Assembly: GCF_018130615.1 (NCBI RefSeq) | Contig: NZ_JAFCKB010000002.1 | Span: 513,759-577,758, forward strand | From: Bradyrhizobium manausense | GTDB taxonomy: Bacteria > Pseudomonadota > Alphaproteobacteria > Rhizobiales > Xanthobacteraceae | Reading direction: 5' to 3' | Length of the DNA: 64,000 nt | Notes under the pieces: generated by a model | Told to the model about the DNA's origin: nothing | Database searches by the model: none | The model's input: the letters and a program-made list of their open reading frames with translations, nothing else | Made by a program: the position numbers and the translations under genes | Part shown: positions 33,351-43,217 of the stretch, in pieces | How positions within the stretch are numbered: position 1 is the first letter of the stretch | Layout: each line of letters starts with the position of its first letter

Positions 33351-34340
33351 TCAACCAAGCACGTCCTGATTGATGATGTTCTGCCGGATCGGATCGCCGT
33401 CCAGCACGCTCAGGATGTTGCGCGCGGTCTGCTCGCTCATGCGGCTCACCGCCTCGACGGTGACGCCGGCGACATGCGGGGCCATGATGACGTTGGGCAG
33501 CGCGAACAGCGCATTGCTGACCGGCGGCGGCTCGACCTCGAACACGTCGATGCCGGCACCGGCGAGCTTGCCGGAGACGAGCGCGTCGTACAGCGCCGCT
33601 TCCTTCACGATGCCGCCGCGCGCGGTGTTGATGAGATAAGATCTCGGCTTCATCCGGCCGATCCGCGCCGCGTCGAATAGGCCGATGGTTTCCGGCGTCT
33701 TCGGGCAATGGATGGTGACGAAATCGGCGTTGGGCAGCGCGGCGTCGAGGTCAGTGACCGGCTCGCAGCCGGCGGCCTTGATGTCGGCCGCTCCCTTGTA
33801 GGGATCGTAGACCTGCACGTTCATTTCCATCGCGAGGCACCGTTTGGCGGTGCGGCTTCCGATGCGGCCGAAGCCGATGATCAGCACGGTCTTGCCGTAG
33901 AGGTCGAACGGCAGCATGCCGAGTCGGTTGGCCCATTGGCCGTCCTTGACGCAGGCGTGCATCTCATTGGCGCGCTTGGCCAGCGTCAGCATCATGAACA
34001 GCGCTTGCTCGGCGACTGAGGGCGAGTTCGCGCTGCCCGCGACCATCAGCGGCACCTTGCGGCGGGAGAGGGCGGGCACGTCGACGGCGTCGTAGCCGAC
34101 GCCGATGCGTGTCACCACTTTCATGTCCCTGGAGGCTTTGAGCTCGGTCTCGCCAAAGGCGGTGGCGCCGAGCGCGACGCCGTGAACCGGCGCATGGCTC
34201 TTCAGCAGCGCTTCAAAGTCCTTGGCGGAGATCAGGTTTGGAAACTCGACGAGCTCGATATCGTCCCGCTGGGTGAGGAGGGCTCGTGCCCCCTGCGACA
34301 AAGTTTGTGTAACGAAAATCTTCTTCTTGTTGGTCGCCAT
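33351..34340 (-). CDS. D-2-hydroxyacid dehydrogenase (SerA-like)
   Basis: 329 aa. NAD-binding motif GFGRIGSRTAKRCL near residue 152, substrate Arg in NTARGGIVKEAAL, catalytic Glu in FEVEPPP and His in APHVAGVTVEA. Substrate-domain residues (GVGYDAVDVPALSRRKVPLM) match phosphoglycerate/hydroxypyruvate-type dehydrogenases. There is no ACT domain, so it is not a full SerA. Its place 34 bp behind the sugar ABC ATPase gene suggests a catabolic role on a product of that uptake system. Confidence 0.88.
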   Translation of the reverse strand: MATNKKKIFVTQTLSQGARALLTQRDDIELVEFPNLISAKDFEALLKSHAPVHGVALGATAFGETELKASRDMKVVTRIGVGYDAVDVPALSRRKVPLMVAGSANSPSVAEQALFMMLTLAKRANEMHACVKDGQWANRLGMLPFDLYGKTVLIIGFGRIGSRTAKRCLAMEMNVQVYDPYKGAADIKAAGCEPVTDLDAALPNADFVTIHCPKTPETIGLFDAARIGRMKPRSYLINTARGGIVKEAALYDALVSGKLAGAGIDVFEVEPPPVSNALFALPNVIMAPHVAGVTVEAVSRMSEQTARNILSVLDGDPIRQNIINQDVLG

Positions 34341-34374
34341 CGTTCCCTGCCTGCTCGCGTTTCTTCGGTCGGCA

Positions 34375-35475
34375 TCACAGCACGACGCCGCTCTCCTCGT
34401 TTAGCAGGTGCATATTGTTGAGGTCCATCGCCAAACGCATGGGGGCTCCGTCCTTGGCGCCGGCATTGGGATTGACGCGGCCGCACACCGGCGTGCCGTC
34501 GAGGCCGAAATAGACCAACGTCTCCATTCCCATTGGCTCGGTGACGTCGAGCACGGTGTCGAAGGTCTCGACGCCGGGATCCAGATGTGCGTGCGCCTCG
34601 GTGAGATGCTCAGGGCGGATGCCGAGCAGCAGTCTGTCAGTGCGAGGCAGCGCATTGTAGCGCGCGGCGCGGGCCGGCGGCAGAGCAAAGGCGATGCGGT
34701 CGGTCAGGCGGATCTGGAGCGTGCCGCCGGCATCTTCGAGCCGGCACGGAATGAAATTCATCGCCGGTGAGCCGATGAAGCCGGCGACGAAACGCGTCGC
34801 CGGCTTGTGGTAGAGCTCGTTCGGCGTGCCGATCTGCTCGATCCGTCCCTTGTTCATGACCACCACGCGGTCGGCCAGCGTCATCGCTTCGACCTGGTCG
34901 TGAGTGACGTAGACGGTGGTGGTGCGAACCTTCTGGTGGACCTTCTTGATCTCGATCCGCATCTGCACGCGCAGCTTGGCGTCGAGATTGGACAGCGGCT
35001 CGTCGAACAGGAAGACTTTCGGATTGCGCACGATGGCGCGCCCCATGGCGACGCGCTGGCGCTGGCCGCCGGAGAGCTGCTTCGGCTTGCGGTCGATCAG
35101 ATCGGTGATATCGAGCAGGCGGGCTGCCTCCGTCACCCGCGCCTTGATCTCGGCCTTGGGATAGTGCTTCAAGCGCAGCCCGAACGACATGTTCTCGGCG
35201 ACCGTCATATGCGGGTAGAGCGCGTAGTTCTGGAACACCATGGCGATGTCGCGGTCCTTCGGGGGCACGTCGTTGACGACGTCGCCGCCGATCATGATGT
35301 CGCCGTCGCTGATGTCCTCGAGGCCGGCGATCATGCGCAGCGTGGTCGACTTGCCGCAGCCGGAGGGGCCAACCAGCACGATGAACTCATGATCGGAGAT
35401 ATCAAGATCGATGCCGCGTACCGCTTCGACATCGTCATAACGCTTGATCACCTTACGCAGGGAAACGTCGGCCAT
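34375..35475 (-). CDS. Sugar ABC transporter ATP-binding protein (UgpC/MalK type)
   Basis: 366 aa. Walker [16 protein letters not shown]-loop [12 protein letters not shown], signature [15 protein letters not shown], Walker [18 protein letters not shown]-loop [13 protein letters not shown], and a C-terminal OB-type regulatory domain ([20 protein letters not shown]). This is the energy-coupling subunit of a CUT1-type importer. The ATG at 35475 gives a standard N-terminus ([20 protein letters not shown]); longer frames upstream are shadows of the permease gene. It lies 20 bp after the permease gene. Confidence 0.92.
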   Translation of the reverse strand: MADVSLRKVIKRYDDVEAVRGIDLDISDHEFIVLVGPSGCGKSTTLRMIAGLEDISDGDIMIGGDVVNDVPPKDRDIAMVFQNYALYPHMTVAENMSFGLRLKHYPKAEIKARVTEAARLLDITDLIDRKPKQLSGGQRQRVAMGRAIVRNPKVFLFDEPLSNLDAKLRVQMRIEIKKVHQKVRTTTVYVTHDQVEAMTLADRVVVMNKGRIEQIGTPNELYHKPATRFVAGFIGSPAMNFIPCRLEDAGGTLQIRLTDRIAFALPPARAARYNALPRTDRLLLGIRPEHLTEAHAHLDPGVETFDTVLDVTEPMGMETLVYFGLDGTPVCGRVNPNAGAKDGAPMRLAMDLNNMHLLNEESGVVL

Positions 35476-35495
35476 TGAACTTGAACCTCTCGATT

Positions 35496-36407
35496 TCAAC
35501 CCTTCGTCGCGCCGGCGGTCAGGCCGGCAATGTAGTAGTCCATCAGGAAGGCGTAGATGATCAACGGCGGCGCCGCGCCGAGAAGCGCGCCGGTCATGAT
35601 CTGACCCCAGTTGAAGACGTCGCCCTTGATCAGCGTGGTGATGATGCCGACCGGCAGCACGAGCTGGTCCACGGATGTCGTGAACACGAGGGGATAGAGG
35701 AACTGGGCCCAGGACACCGTGAAGGCGAAGATAGTGGCCGCGATCAGTCCGGGCAGAGCCACCGGAATGAAGATCCGCAGCAGGGTCTGCAGCCAGGAGG
35801 CGCCATCGATGATCGCTGCCTCGTCGAGCTCCTTCGGGATCGAGGCAAAATAGCCGATCATGATCCAGGTGCAGAACGGCACGGTCAGGGTCGGATAGAC
35901 GAACAGCAGCACGTACCACCGGTTGAGCAGCGTGATGCCGGTCAGGTCCTGAACAAGCGCCAGCATCTTGAACAGGGGGATGAACAGCAGGCTGTCGGGG
36001 ACCAAATAAGTCAGAAACACGCCGGTCGCGAGCGTAGCCGAGCCCCAGAACTTCATCCGCGCCAGCGCGAACGCCGCCGGGATGCTGATCAGCATGGTGA
36101 TGATCACCACCACGATCGACACAATCGACGAATTCCAGAAGAAGCGCAGAAACTGGTTCGACGTCAGAAGCTCGACATAGTTCGAGAGCGTCGGGTGAAA
36201 CACCCACCACGGGTTGGTCGCCGCCGAAATCTCCGCGCTGCTCTTGAGCGAGGTGATCAGCATGTAGACCGGTGGCGTCAGGAAGAAGATCGCAAACAGC
36301 ACCAGGAAGAAATAGGACCAGCGCAGCGCCCAGGTGCGATCCCGACTCATACTTCCGTATTTGACCTTGCGGCTCGGTCCGGCTTTGTCGATTGCCATCG
36401 TGCTCAT
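35496..36407 (-). CDS. Sugar ABC transporter permease 2
   Basis: 303 aa, six transmembrane segments, with the EAA loop [20 protein letters not shown] typical of MalG/UgpE-type permeases. It starts [15 protein letters not shown]. The start codon shares one base with the stop of the partner permease gene (TGATG), so translation is coupled. With the partner it forms the membrane channel of a CUT1 importer. Confidence 0.92.
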   Translation of the reverse strand: MSTMAIDKAGPSRKVKYGSMSRDRTWALRWSYFFLVLFAIFFLTPPVYMLITSLKSSAEISAATNPWWVFHPTLSNYVELLTSNQFLRFFWNSSIVSIVVVIITMLISIPAAFALARMKFWGSATLATGVFLTYLVPDSLLFIPLFKMLALVQDLTGITLLNRWYVLLFVYPTLTVPFCTWIMIGYFASIPKELDEAAIIDGASWLQTLLRIFIPVALPGLIAATIFAFTVSWAQFLYPLVFTTSVDQLVLPVGIITTLIKGDVFNWGQIMTGALLGAAPPLIIYAFLMDYYIAGLTAGATKG

Positions 36408-37342
36408 CAGGCTTCATTCCCGCGTTTGGTGACATCGCGCAGGATGAAGATCGCTGCGACGGCAAGGATCGGCACCATGAACAGCGAGACGCAGGCGCCG
36501 AGCGGGATGTCGCTGCTCTGGATGCCGACCTGGAACGCCCAGGTCGCGAACAGTTGCGTCGTATCCAGCGGGCCGCCCGCGGTCAGGATGCGCACGATGT
36601 CGAAATTGGCGAAGGTCACGATCAGGGAGAACAGTGTCGTGATGGCGATGATGTTGCGCATCATCGGCAACGTGACGTACCAGATCTTCTGCCACCAATT
36701 GGCTCCGTCGATCGCGGCTGCCTCATAGAGCTGGTCGGGAACCGACTTGAGCGCGGCCAGATACATGATCAGAAAGAACGGCGCTCCGTACCAGACGTTG
36801 ACGAGGATGACGGAGAAGCGCGCCCAGAAGGTTTCGCCGAGCCAGGGGATCGGACCGATACCGAAGAAGGAGAGCGTGTAGTTGAAGGCGCTGTAGGAGG
36901 GATCGAACAGCCAGAGCCAGGCCAACGTGCTCATCGCGGGCGGAATCACCCAGGGCACCAGCAGCATGCCGCGCCATTTGCGCTGCTTCTTGCCGGGAAT
37001 GTTGTGGACGAAATGCGCGACGATGAAGCCGATCAGCGCCTTGAAGATCACGGCGGTGACCGCAAAGATGCAGGACTGCTTCACCACCATCCAGAACGTC
37101 TCGCGCTTGAACAGGAAGGTGAAGTTGCCGAGCCCGACGAACTTCTGCATCGACTTGTTCAGGGTCGCCAGGTGCACCGAATAGATGGCAGGATAGAGCA
37201 CGAGGAGGGCGATCACCAGGATTAGGGGCAGCGTCAGGAAAAACGCCACCGTTGATTTTCGCCCCAACACGTTGTGCAGGCTTGCGCCCTTGCGCTGGCT
37301 CGTGCGGCCGACGCGACCTTGTTCTACGACGACATCGGCCAT
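36407..37342 (-). CDS. Sugar ABC transporter permease 1
   Basis: 311 aa, MalF/UgpA-type inner-membrane permease with six or seven hydrophobic segments. The EAA loop reads [20 protein letters not shown]. The ATG at 37342 gives [19 protein letters not shown] before the first transmembrane segment; the 39-codon upstream extension in frame is not plausible. Confidence 0.9.
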   Translation of the reverse strand: MADVVVEQGRVGRTSQRKGASLHNVLGRKSTVAFFLTLPLILVIALLVLYPAIYSVHLATLNKSMQKFVGLGNFTFLFKRETFWMVVKQSCIFAVTAVIFKALIGFIVAHFVHNIPGKKQRKWRGMLLVPWVIPPAMSTLAWLWLFDPSYSAFNYTLSFFGIGPIPWLGETFWARFSVILVNVWYGAPFFLIMYLAALKSVPDQLYEAAAIDGANWWQKIWYVTLPMMRNIIAITTLFSLIVTFANFDIVRILTAGGPLDTTQLFATWAFQVGIQSSDIPLGACVSLFMVPILAVAAIFILRDVTKRGNEA

Positions 37343-37468
37343 GGGGCAGCGTCCTTGCTGGGTGTACAACGGCAAGCCGGCCGCATTGGTCGGCTTCTCA
37401 TGCGGGCGGATCGGAGCCCTGGGCGGCTCACGCGCGGTTAGCGTGAACCGCCCTGGCACACCCCGGCA

Positions 37469-38812
37469 TCAGCTTCGCATGAATCCTTCGCACTCGCTCT
37501 CGGCCCAGGCGAGCGTATCTTCCATCTTCTCGCCTTGAGCGTAGCGCAGCACCATCTTGGTCAGCGTTCCCTGATTATAGATCTGCTCCGCAATCTTTGG
37601 CGGCGCTGGTGCGGCCGCAATCGACAACGTCTGATGATTGTAGGGGTTCGGATAGTGATAGAGCGTGCCCTTGGGAGGCGCTTCTTCGGCCCAGGTCTTC
37701 AGTGTTGTCATATTTGCGTACGCAGGCAGATCGTAGCCGCCGCTCGCCTGAACAAATCTTTCGATCGCGGATGGCTGCGACAGGTGGCTCAGCAGGCTCT
37801 TGGCTGCTTCCTTGTTCTTGGAAAACTTCCAGATGCTCCAGAAGAACGGCTGGAAAGGCGCAAATCGGCCCTTCGGTCCGGACGGAAAACCGTGCGTCCA
37901 GCATTGCTCGGCAACTTGCGGCGCATCGCGCTTGGCAACCGCCCAGGCGCTCGGGGGGTTCATGATCAGCGCGCCCCGGCCGGAAATCAGCCATTTATTG
38001 TTAGAGGCGTCGTCCCACGAGGGAGCGTCCGGCGGCAGGAAGGCGATCAGCTTCTTGTAGTATTCGAGCGCCTGGCGGACTGCGTCCGTCTTCACGGTTA
38101 TGTCGCCCTTGGCGTTGACGAGTTCGGCGCCGAAGGACTGGAAGATCGCACCTGCGGTATCGATACTGTCCGGAGTCTGGCCGAGGCCGATGCCGAAGGG
38201 GAAGCCGCCCTTCTGACAGGCTTCAGCCGCCTTGAGGAACGTATCCATCGTCCAGTTGTCCGCTTTGGGCGGTGAACCGGCCGGATACATTTCCTGTACA
38301 TCGATGTTCGCGTATTTCTTCATCAGATCGATACGCGAGCAGGGACCTTTGATCTGACTGCCAGCGGTCCCGGGCACGGCGAGCCATTTGCCACCGGACT
38401 GACCGAGATACTTGACCGTGCCGTTGACCTCGCCGTTCTGCTTGATGACCGGCTCCATGACGTCATTGACCGGTTCAAGCAAATCGTCATAGGCGTGCGG
38501 TTGCCAGCCGATTTGGGACGACAGGATATCGTGACCGGACTTTGCCTGGGCTTCGGACGCCATCGTCAGGAGGAGCTTGTTGCCCTGGCTGGTGATGTAG
38601 TCGATGGAAACCTCGACCTTCTCCTTCTCGGCCCATTCATTGACGAGAGCGGTGGACGCCTTGTTGGCGTCGGGCACCCAGTGGTCCCAGAATCCGATCG
38701 AGAGTTTGCCGGCGGCATAAGCGCCTCGGACATAGGGCGCTGCGATCAGCGCCGTGGAGGACATTGCAGTGGCAGCTACAAATTGACGTCGCGTCAGTGT
38801 CTTGCGTGACAT
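37469..38812 (-). CDS. Sugar ABC transporter substrate-binding protein (Tat-exported)
   Basis: 447 aa SBP family 1 protein. The N-terminal twin-arginine signal is TRRQFVAATAMSS, cut near AAG-KLSIGFWDHWVPDANK. Later family features: WLISGRGALIMNPPSAWA, WTHGFPSGPKGRF and SLLSHLSQPSAIERFV. It captures a carbohydrate (possibly a polyol, glycerol-phosphate or oligosaccharide) for the permeases. First gene of the unit SBP-permease-permease-ATPase-dehydrogenase; use of Tat suggests folding or a cofactor before export. Confidence 0.9.
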   Translation of the reverse strand: MSRKTLTRRQFVAATAMSSTALIAAPYVRGAYAAGKLSIGFWDHWVPDANKASTALVNEWAEKEKVEVSIDYITSQGNKLLLTMASEAQAKSGHDILSSQIGWQPHAYDDLLEPVNDVMEPVIKQNGEVNGTVKYLGQSGGKWLAVPGTAGSQIKGPCSRIDLMKKYANIDVQEMYPAGSPPKADNWTMDTFLKAAEACQKGGFPFGIGLGQTPDSIDTAGAIFQSFGAELVNAKGDITVKTDAVRQALEYYKKLIAFLPPDAPSWDDASNNKWLISGRGALIMNPPSAWAVAKRDAPQVAEQCWTHGFPSGPKGRFAPFQPFFWSIWKFSKNKEAAKSLLSHLSQPSAIERFVQASGGYDLPAYANMTTLKTWAEEAPPKGTLYHYPNPYNHQTLSIAAAPAPPKIAEQIYNQGTLTKMVLRYAQGEKMEDTLAWAESECEGFMRS

Positions 38813-39296
38813 CTCGTTTCCTCGCCTTGGTGTGTTTTGTTGTTCTGTCGTTTCCTCTGAATTTTCCGAGTTTGTTTATGATATTGTCGTGGGACGTTTC
38901 TTATTGGCGCCGTCGTTGCCAGCCGCAAATCACGCTGTAACGCGGCAAAATTGATAGCGCGATCAGATCATGATTGATTGCATCTGTCGAGAAAGCCGAA
39001 TGCCCCGCGCTCTAGAACTAACGTTGTGTACGGGAAGGCCGAGGCGTGCGTCGGCCGTCCGCCGACGCTGTTTCTTTTGCGACGCACACGCCGAGCTGCG
39101 CCGGTGCAAGACGATCCATGCGCAATTACGCCGCAGTTCCGATTGAGCCTGCATAGCCGCTTTGCGCCACTCAATTTTCAAGCGGGGACAGCGATGGTCC
39201 GCGCCTAGACCTCCGCGTGGCGAGAACGGTAATGTTGCAACCGGCAGGAGGCCTGCCGTTTCCCAAGAGGGCAAGCAGATCGAGATGGAGACCAAG
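38813..39296. other. Intergenic interval, promoters of divergent genes expected
   Basis: No gene supported. The left part (38820-38900) is unusually T-rich for this genome and lies upstream of the sugar-binding-protein gene, so it probably contains that operon's promoter. The rest shows only weak inverted repeats. Confidence 0.5.
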
Positions 39297-40100
39297 ATGA
39301 TCACCCCGGCGCCGCCTGCGCGGCTTGGCCTGCGACGATGGCTCGCGCTCGGGTCCGTGCTGACTGTGCTGGTTGGCGCGGCCGCAGTTGCGAACGCTCA
39401 AGGTTTGGTCAAGGGCGTCCAGGACGGTGCCGCAGCCGGCAACAAGGCGGCAGGTCCCGTCGGTGGCGTCCTGGGCGGGGCCATTGGCGGCGTGGTCGGT
39501 GTCTTCACCGGTGTGCTCGGCGTCAACAACAATAATGGCAATCAGGCGCCCGCCGCCAAGGATTCGAGCAAGGATGCATCCAAGGATGCCAGCAAAGACT
39601 CGAAGCAGCCGGGCGCCAAGGACAAGGACGGCAAGACGGCGAAAGGCGCCAAGGGTGCCAAGGCCAGCAAGGAGGCCAGGAACACTCCGCCGGACGCCAA
39701 GGACAAGGACGTCACGGTCCTGACCCAGCCCGGCACGCCACAACTGACCGCCGACCAGATCGTCGCCAACAGCGATTCCTATATCGAGCGCATCAAGACC
39801 GAGCTGAACCTCACGCCCGATCAGGAGAAGCACTGGTTCGGCTTCTCCAGCGCCATGCACTACCTCGGGCACAATGGCGCGGAGCGCCTGAATCTGCGCA
39901 TTGCGCGGGCCAAGCGCGATCCGCCCGATGACATCATCGAGCAGATGCGCAACGAGTCGCAGTTCCTGATCGATCGCGCCGCCGATCAGCGCAATGTCGC
40001 CGATGCCGCCGAACCGTTGTTCTCGAGCCTCGACGACAAGCAGAAGGAGGTGTTCATCCAGGAGATGGTCCGCCTCAGCCACGAGCGCGGCCTGGATTGA
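39297..40100 (+). CDS. Exported Spy/CpxP-like (LTXXQ-type) protein with Lys/Asp repeats
   Basis: 267 aa. Signal peptide (WLALGSVLTVLVGAAAVANA), then a Gly/Val-rich segment that may insert in the membrane (GGVLGGAIGGVVGVFTGVLG), a charged repeat region of SKDASKD/KDGK units, and a helical C-terminal domain (LNLTPDQEKHWFGFSSAMHY, LDDKQKEVFIQEMVRLSHER). The LTPDQ...W pattern recalls LTXXQ periplasmic stress proteins. ATG 39297 has GGAG 6 nt upstream; ATG 39285 is 12 nt earlier. Confidence 0.72.
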   Translation: MITPAPPARLGLRRWLALGSVLTVLVGAAAVANAQGLVKGVQDGAAAGNKAAGPVGGVLGGAIGGVVGVFTGVLGVNNNNGNQAPAAKDSSKDASKDASKDSKQPGAKDKDGKTAKGAKGAKASKEARNTPPDAKDKDVTVLTQPGTPQLTADQIVANSDSYIERIKTELNLTPDQEKHWFGFSSAMHYLGHNGAERLNLRIARAKRDPPDDIIEQMRNESQFLIDRAADQRNVADAAEPLFSSLDDKQKEVFIQEMVRLSHERGLD

Positions 40101-40212
40101 TCGAACTTGAATCGGATTTGCGTGCGTAGGGCAATTTGGCAGGCCACGAATTCGTGAATCCTTTTCGCAAATCGGGTATGGTTAGCTTCGCAAAGAGGCT
40201 TGCGGGGTTGAT

Positions 40213-40590
40213 ATGGCGGACGGACTCTCCGTTTTCCTGGTCGAAGACGAGGCGTTGATCCGAATGATGATCGCCGACATGGTGGAGGAGCTTGGCCACC
40301 ATGTCGTCGCGGAAGCGGACAATGTGCGCGATGCGAGCGCCTTTGCGATGACGGCGCAGTACGACTTCGCCATCCTCGACATCAATCTGATGGGCGTCTA
40401 CGTCGACCCCGTCGCCGACCTGATCGAGCGGCGCGGCAAGCCATTCCTGTTCGCGACCGGCTACGGGCCGGAATTGCTGCCGTCCTTGCTCCGGCGCCGG
40501 CCGATCCTGCGCAAGCCGATTGCGCTCGACCAGCTCAAGACCATGATCGACTCGCTGTTTCCGGACGCGGTCGCCAAGGCGCCGCACTGA
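40213..40590 (+). CDS. Single-domain response regulator (CheY-like)
   Basis: 125 aa receiver domain only. Acidic pocket LVEDEALIRMMI, phospho-acceptor Asp in DFAILDINLMG, switch Thr in FLFATGYG and Lys in PILRKPI. No output domain. Such receivers in rhizobia relay phosphate in branched two-component paths. No histidine kinase is adjacent, so the partner is elsewhere. Confidence 0.88.
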   Translation: MADGLSVFLVEDEALIRMMIADMVEELGHHVVAEADNVRDASAFAMTAQYDFAILDINLMGVYVDPVADLIERRGKPFLFATGYGPELLPSLLRRRPILRKPIALDQLKTMIDSLFPDAVAKAPH

Positions 40591-40636
40591 AGGGCGCCAC
40601 GCTGACGGTGTCAGCGATAAGCCGCCGTGAACGAAG

Positions 40637-40660
40637 ATGGCCGCCCGAGAGGGCGGCCAT
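40637..40660. terminator. Hairpin between the receiver gene and the opposing small gene
   Basis: Perfect 10-bp stem ATGGCCGCCC-GAGA-GGGCGGCCAT. It lies between two convergent genes. There is little T-tract on either side, so its strength as a terminator is uncertain. Confidence 0.6.
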
Positions 40661-40686
40661 TCGGTGACGGAAGATCCGTCGATATT

Positions 40687-40848
40687 TCACATCAGGCCGA
40701 TGCTGAGATCGATGCCATGCGCCATCAGGCTGAACGAGGCGACAAGGCCCATGCAGCAGAAGATGATAATGGCTTTGAGAGAAAAATCGTTCGACCGGGT
40801 CTGGACGGCAGCCGGCATTTCGGCGAGCGAAATCATGCTCATGTTCAT
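40687..40848 (-). CDS. Small membrane protein, 53 aa
   Basis: Starts ATG at 40848 with a strong Shine-Dalgarno (AGGGGGGA). Residues 1-22 are polar, beginning MNMSMISLAEMPAAVQTRSN, followed by a single transmembrane helix (AIIIFCCMGLVASFSLMA) and a short tail. A 6-bp palindrome TGATCC-TGAATT-GGATCA lies just upstream (40864-40881), possibly an operator. Function unknown. The ribosome-binding site and clean end before a hairpin make it likely real. Confidence 0.65.
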   Translation of the reverse strand: MNMSMISLAEMPAAVQTRSNDFSLKAIIIFCCMGLVASFSLMAHGIDLSIGLM

Positions 40849-40990
40849 TCCCCCCTGTGTATTGATCCTGAATTGGATCAGGTGAGGGAACTCTTAGAGC
40901 AAAAAGTTTGATGCGGGATTGCCAGGGATCCTTAACGGAATCGCAATCGATCGCGGACTCCTCGCGGCGTGACAGCAGGTCCTGCAAGCC

Positions 40991-41194
40991 TTAGTTGCGG
41001 CCGGCCCTCAGTACCGTCGCAATGGTGTGGGCCGTCATCGCGGCGCGGTCGGAGGCGCGCTGGGCGGCCAGCCGGTCCCGGGCCTTTTCCTCGATCAACA
41101 GCTCGATCAGCGCCATGCGCTTGTCGTCATCGTCCGCTTCGGTCAACAGCCGATGATAGCGGTGATAGTCGAAGCCAACATCCTGCTTACGCAT
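40991..41194 (-). CDS. Small cytoplasmic protein, 67 aa
   Basis: Charged, helical sequence (HRYHRLLTEADDDDKRMALI, ELLIEEKARDRLAAQRASDR). The ATG at 41194 follows GGGGG at a suitable distance. No signal or membrane segment and no recognised family. It lies 142 bp upstream of the small membrane protein gene on the same strand. Confidence 0.6.
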   Translation of the reverse strand: MRKQDVGFDYHRYHRLLTEADDDDKRMALIELLIEEKARDRLAAQRASDRAAMTAHTIATVLRAGRN

Positions 41195-41337
41195 GTCACG
41201 CCCCCGTACCTACGCTACACACGCGCGAATTGTTTCCCATCGGAAACAAACGGGCAAGTGCAATTCTGCATGGGGCCACGCGTGCGCCGCAATCAGCTGT
41301 GAATTCGCGGACCCGCCGATGTGAAGGCGGGTGCGCC

Positions 41338-42306
41338 TCACCCTGCAGTGTGGTCGGCGAACATCTTCAGGCCGACGAAGCTCGCGTCGGGCTTGGTGAC
41401 GAGGCGCGTCGGGATGTTGCGCAGATAGTCCTGGAAGCGCCCCTTGGCCTCGAAGCGGGCGCGAAACGCGGAGGCCGCGAGGAATTCCGGAAAGCGCGGC
41501 ACGATTCCGCCGGCAATGTAGACACCGCCCCTGGCACCGAAGGTCACCGCGAGATTGCCGGCCACGGAGCCGAGGATGGCGCAAAACATCTCCAGGGTCG
41601 CGCGGCTGAGCTCGCAAGTTCCTTCCAGCGCCGCCTTGGTGATACCGGCGGCGTCGCGTTGCGGCACCTGGGCTTCATCGACCTCGGCCATCGCCTCATA
41701 GAGGGATTGCAGCCCGGAGCCGGAGAGGGCGCCGCGCTCGATGGAGACATGGCCGAAGCGCCGGCGCATCGCGGCGATCACCCGCTCCTCGCGCTCATTC
41801 TCCGCCGGCAGGGTGGCGTGACCGGCCTCTGTGACGACGGCGAGCCGGGAGCCGTGGCGCTCGACCAGGCAGGAGACGCCAAAACCGGTCCCGGGCCCGA
41901 CCACCAGCAGCGGCTCCCCGGACATGCCATCCTGTCCGCCGAGCGGAATCAGGTCGGCCGGCTGCAAGGCCGGCAGCGACCAGGCCATCACCTCGAAATC
42001 ATTGAGCACGTGGACACTGTCGAAGCCGAGCGCCGGCTGGAGCTCGTTACCGTCGATGACCCAGGGGCTGTTGGTCATGACACAGCGATTATTGGTGACG
42101 GGACCGGCGACGGCCAGGACGGCCCTGATCGGCTTCTCGCTGTCGGCGCGCCGAAGCACGTCGGCGATGGCCTCGCGCACGGTGGGATGATCGGCGACCT
42201 TCACATAGTCGATCGCACCGATCTGCTCGCCATTGCTCAGGGCGAAGCGCGCATTGGTACCGCCGATATCGGCGAGAAGAATGTTTCCTGTCTTGCCGAT
42301 ACTCAT
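41338..42306 (-). CDS. glk: Glucokinase
   Basis: 322 aa, Glk (non-ROK) family. ATP-phosphate motif LLADIGGTNARFALSNG; glucose-binding HVLNDFEVMAWSLPAL; VVGPGTGFGVSCLV; EAGHATLPAENEREERV; C-terminal YIAGGIVPRFPEFLAAS. It phosphorylates glucose to glucose-6-phosphate for the Entner-Doudoroff or pentose phosphate routes. ATG 42306 or 42312 may be the start. Divergent from pncA. Confidence 0.92.
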   Translation of the reverse strand: MSIGKTGNILLADIGGTNARFALSNGEQIGAIDYVKVADHPTVREAIADVLRRADSEKPIRAVLAVAGPVTNNRCVMTNSPWVIDGNELQPALGFDSVHVLNDFEVMAWSLPALQPADLIPLGGQDGMSGEPLLVVGPGTGFGVSCLVERHGSRLAVVTEAGHATLPAENEREERVIAAMRRRFGHVSIERGALSGSGLQSLYEAMAEVDEAQVPQRDAAGITKAALEGTCELSRATLEMFCAILGSVAGNLAVTFGARGGVYIAGGIVPRFPEFLAASAFRARFEAKGRFQDYLRNIPTRLVTKPDASFVGLKMFADHTAG

Positions 42307-42577
42307 GACCATTGGGCTGCCGGGCCTTGCGGGCCGCGGGAACCCTTCTCCTCCACTCCTTCGCCCCGATCCCCATGTCGCGGGCACCGGAGAATCCGTC
42401 CTTGGGTGCGGCTAGTCAACACGTACGGCCCCAAAGCGTTGCATCCAGGGAAGATCGGCCCGCCATTCGCGCGACAGCGGCGCAAGGTGCCGGTGGTTGC
42501 GAAGCAAGCCGGGAAGATCGACACTGGCGAGAACGGCCGGCGTCCGTTGCGCCGGGGCGGATGACATGGGACCCGCA

Positions 42578-43204
42578 ATGAAGATATCCGACCGCGACGT
42601 GCTGCTGGTGATCGACGTGCAGAACGATTTTTGCACGGGCGGGGCGCTTGCCGTTCCCGGCGGCGAGAAGGTGGTCCCCGCCATCAACCGGATCGCCCAA
42701 AAATTCGCCAATGTGGTGCTGACGCAGGACTGGCATCCCGGCGACCACGTCTCCTTCGCGCCGAATCATGCCGGCCGCCAGCCGTTCCAGACCATCGAGC
42801 TCGACTACGGCACCCAGGTGCTCTGGCCGACGCATTGCGTCCAGGGCACGGCCGGCGCCGAATTCCACCGCGATCTCGACGTCAGGCGCGCAAGCCTGGT
42901 GGTGCGCAAAGGCTTTCGCCGCGGGATCGATTCTTACTCAGCGCTGTTTGAAAACGACAAGAGGACGCCGACCGGCCTGCTCGGCTATTTGCGCGAACGC
43001 GAGCTGAAGACCATCTTCGTCGCTGGCCTCGCACTCGATTTTTGCGTCCGCTTTTCCGCGGAGGATGCGCGCAAGGCGGGCTTCGAGGTTGCCGTGATCG
43101 AGGACGCCTGCCGCGGCATCGATCTCGACGGCTCGGTCGCTGCGACCCATCACAGCTTTCGGCAACTCGGCATTTCGGTCGTCGGCCTGGAGGCGTTCCT
43201 GTGA
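42578..43204 (+). CDS. pncA: Nicotinamidase
   Basis: 208 aa isochorismatase-fold hydrolase. Catalytic Asp in LLVIDVQNDFCTGGAL, metal ligands in LTQDWHPGDHVSF, PTHCVQGTAGAEFH, and nucleophile Cys in LALDFCVRFSAEDARKAGF. It turns nicotinamide into nicotinate for NAD salvage. The NAD synthetase gene is two genes downstream on the same strand, so this is a small NAD-metabolism group. ATG 42566 is an alternative start four codons upstream. Confidence 0.93.
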   Translation: MKISDRDVLLVIDVQNDFCTGGALAVPGGEKVVPAINRIAQKFANVVLTQDWHPGDHVSFAPNHAGRQPFQTIELDYGTQVLWPTHCVQGTAGAEFHRDLDVRRASLVVRKGFRRGIDSYSALFENDKRTPTGLLGYLRERELKTIFVAGLALDFCVRFSAEDARKAGFEVAVIEDACRGIDLDGSVAATHHSFRQLGISVVGLEAFL

Positions 43205-43217
43205 GGAAGACCCGATA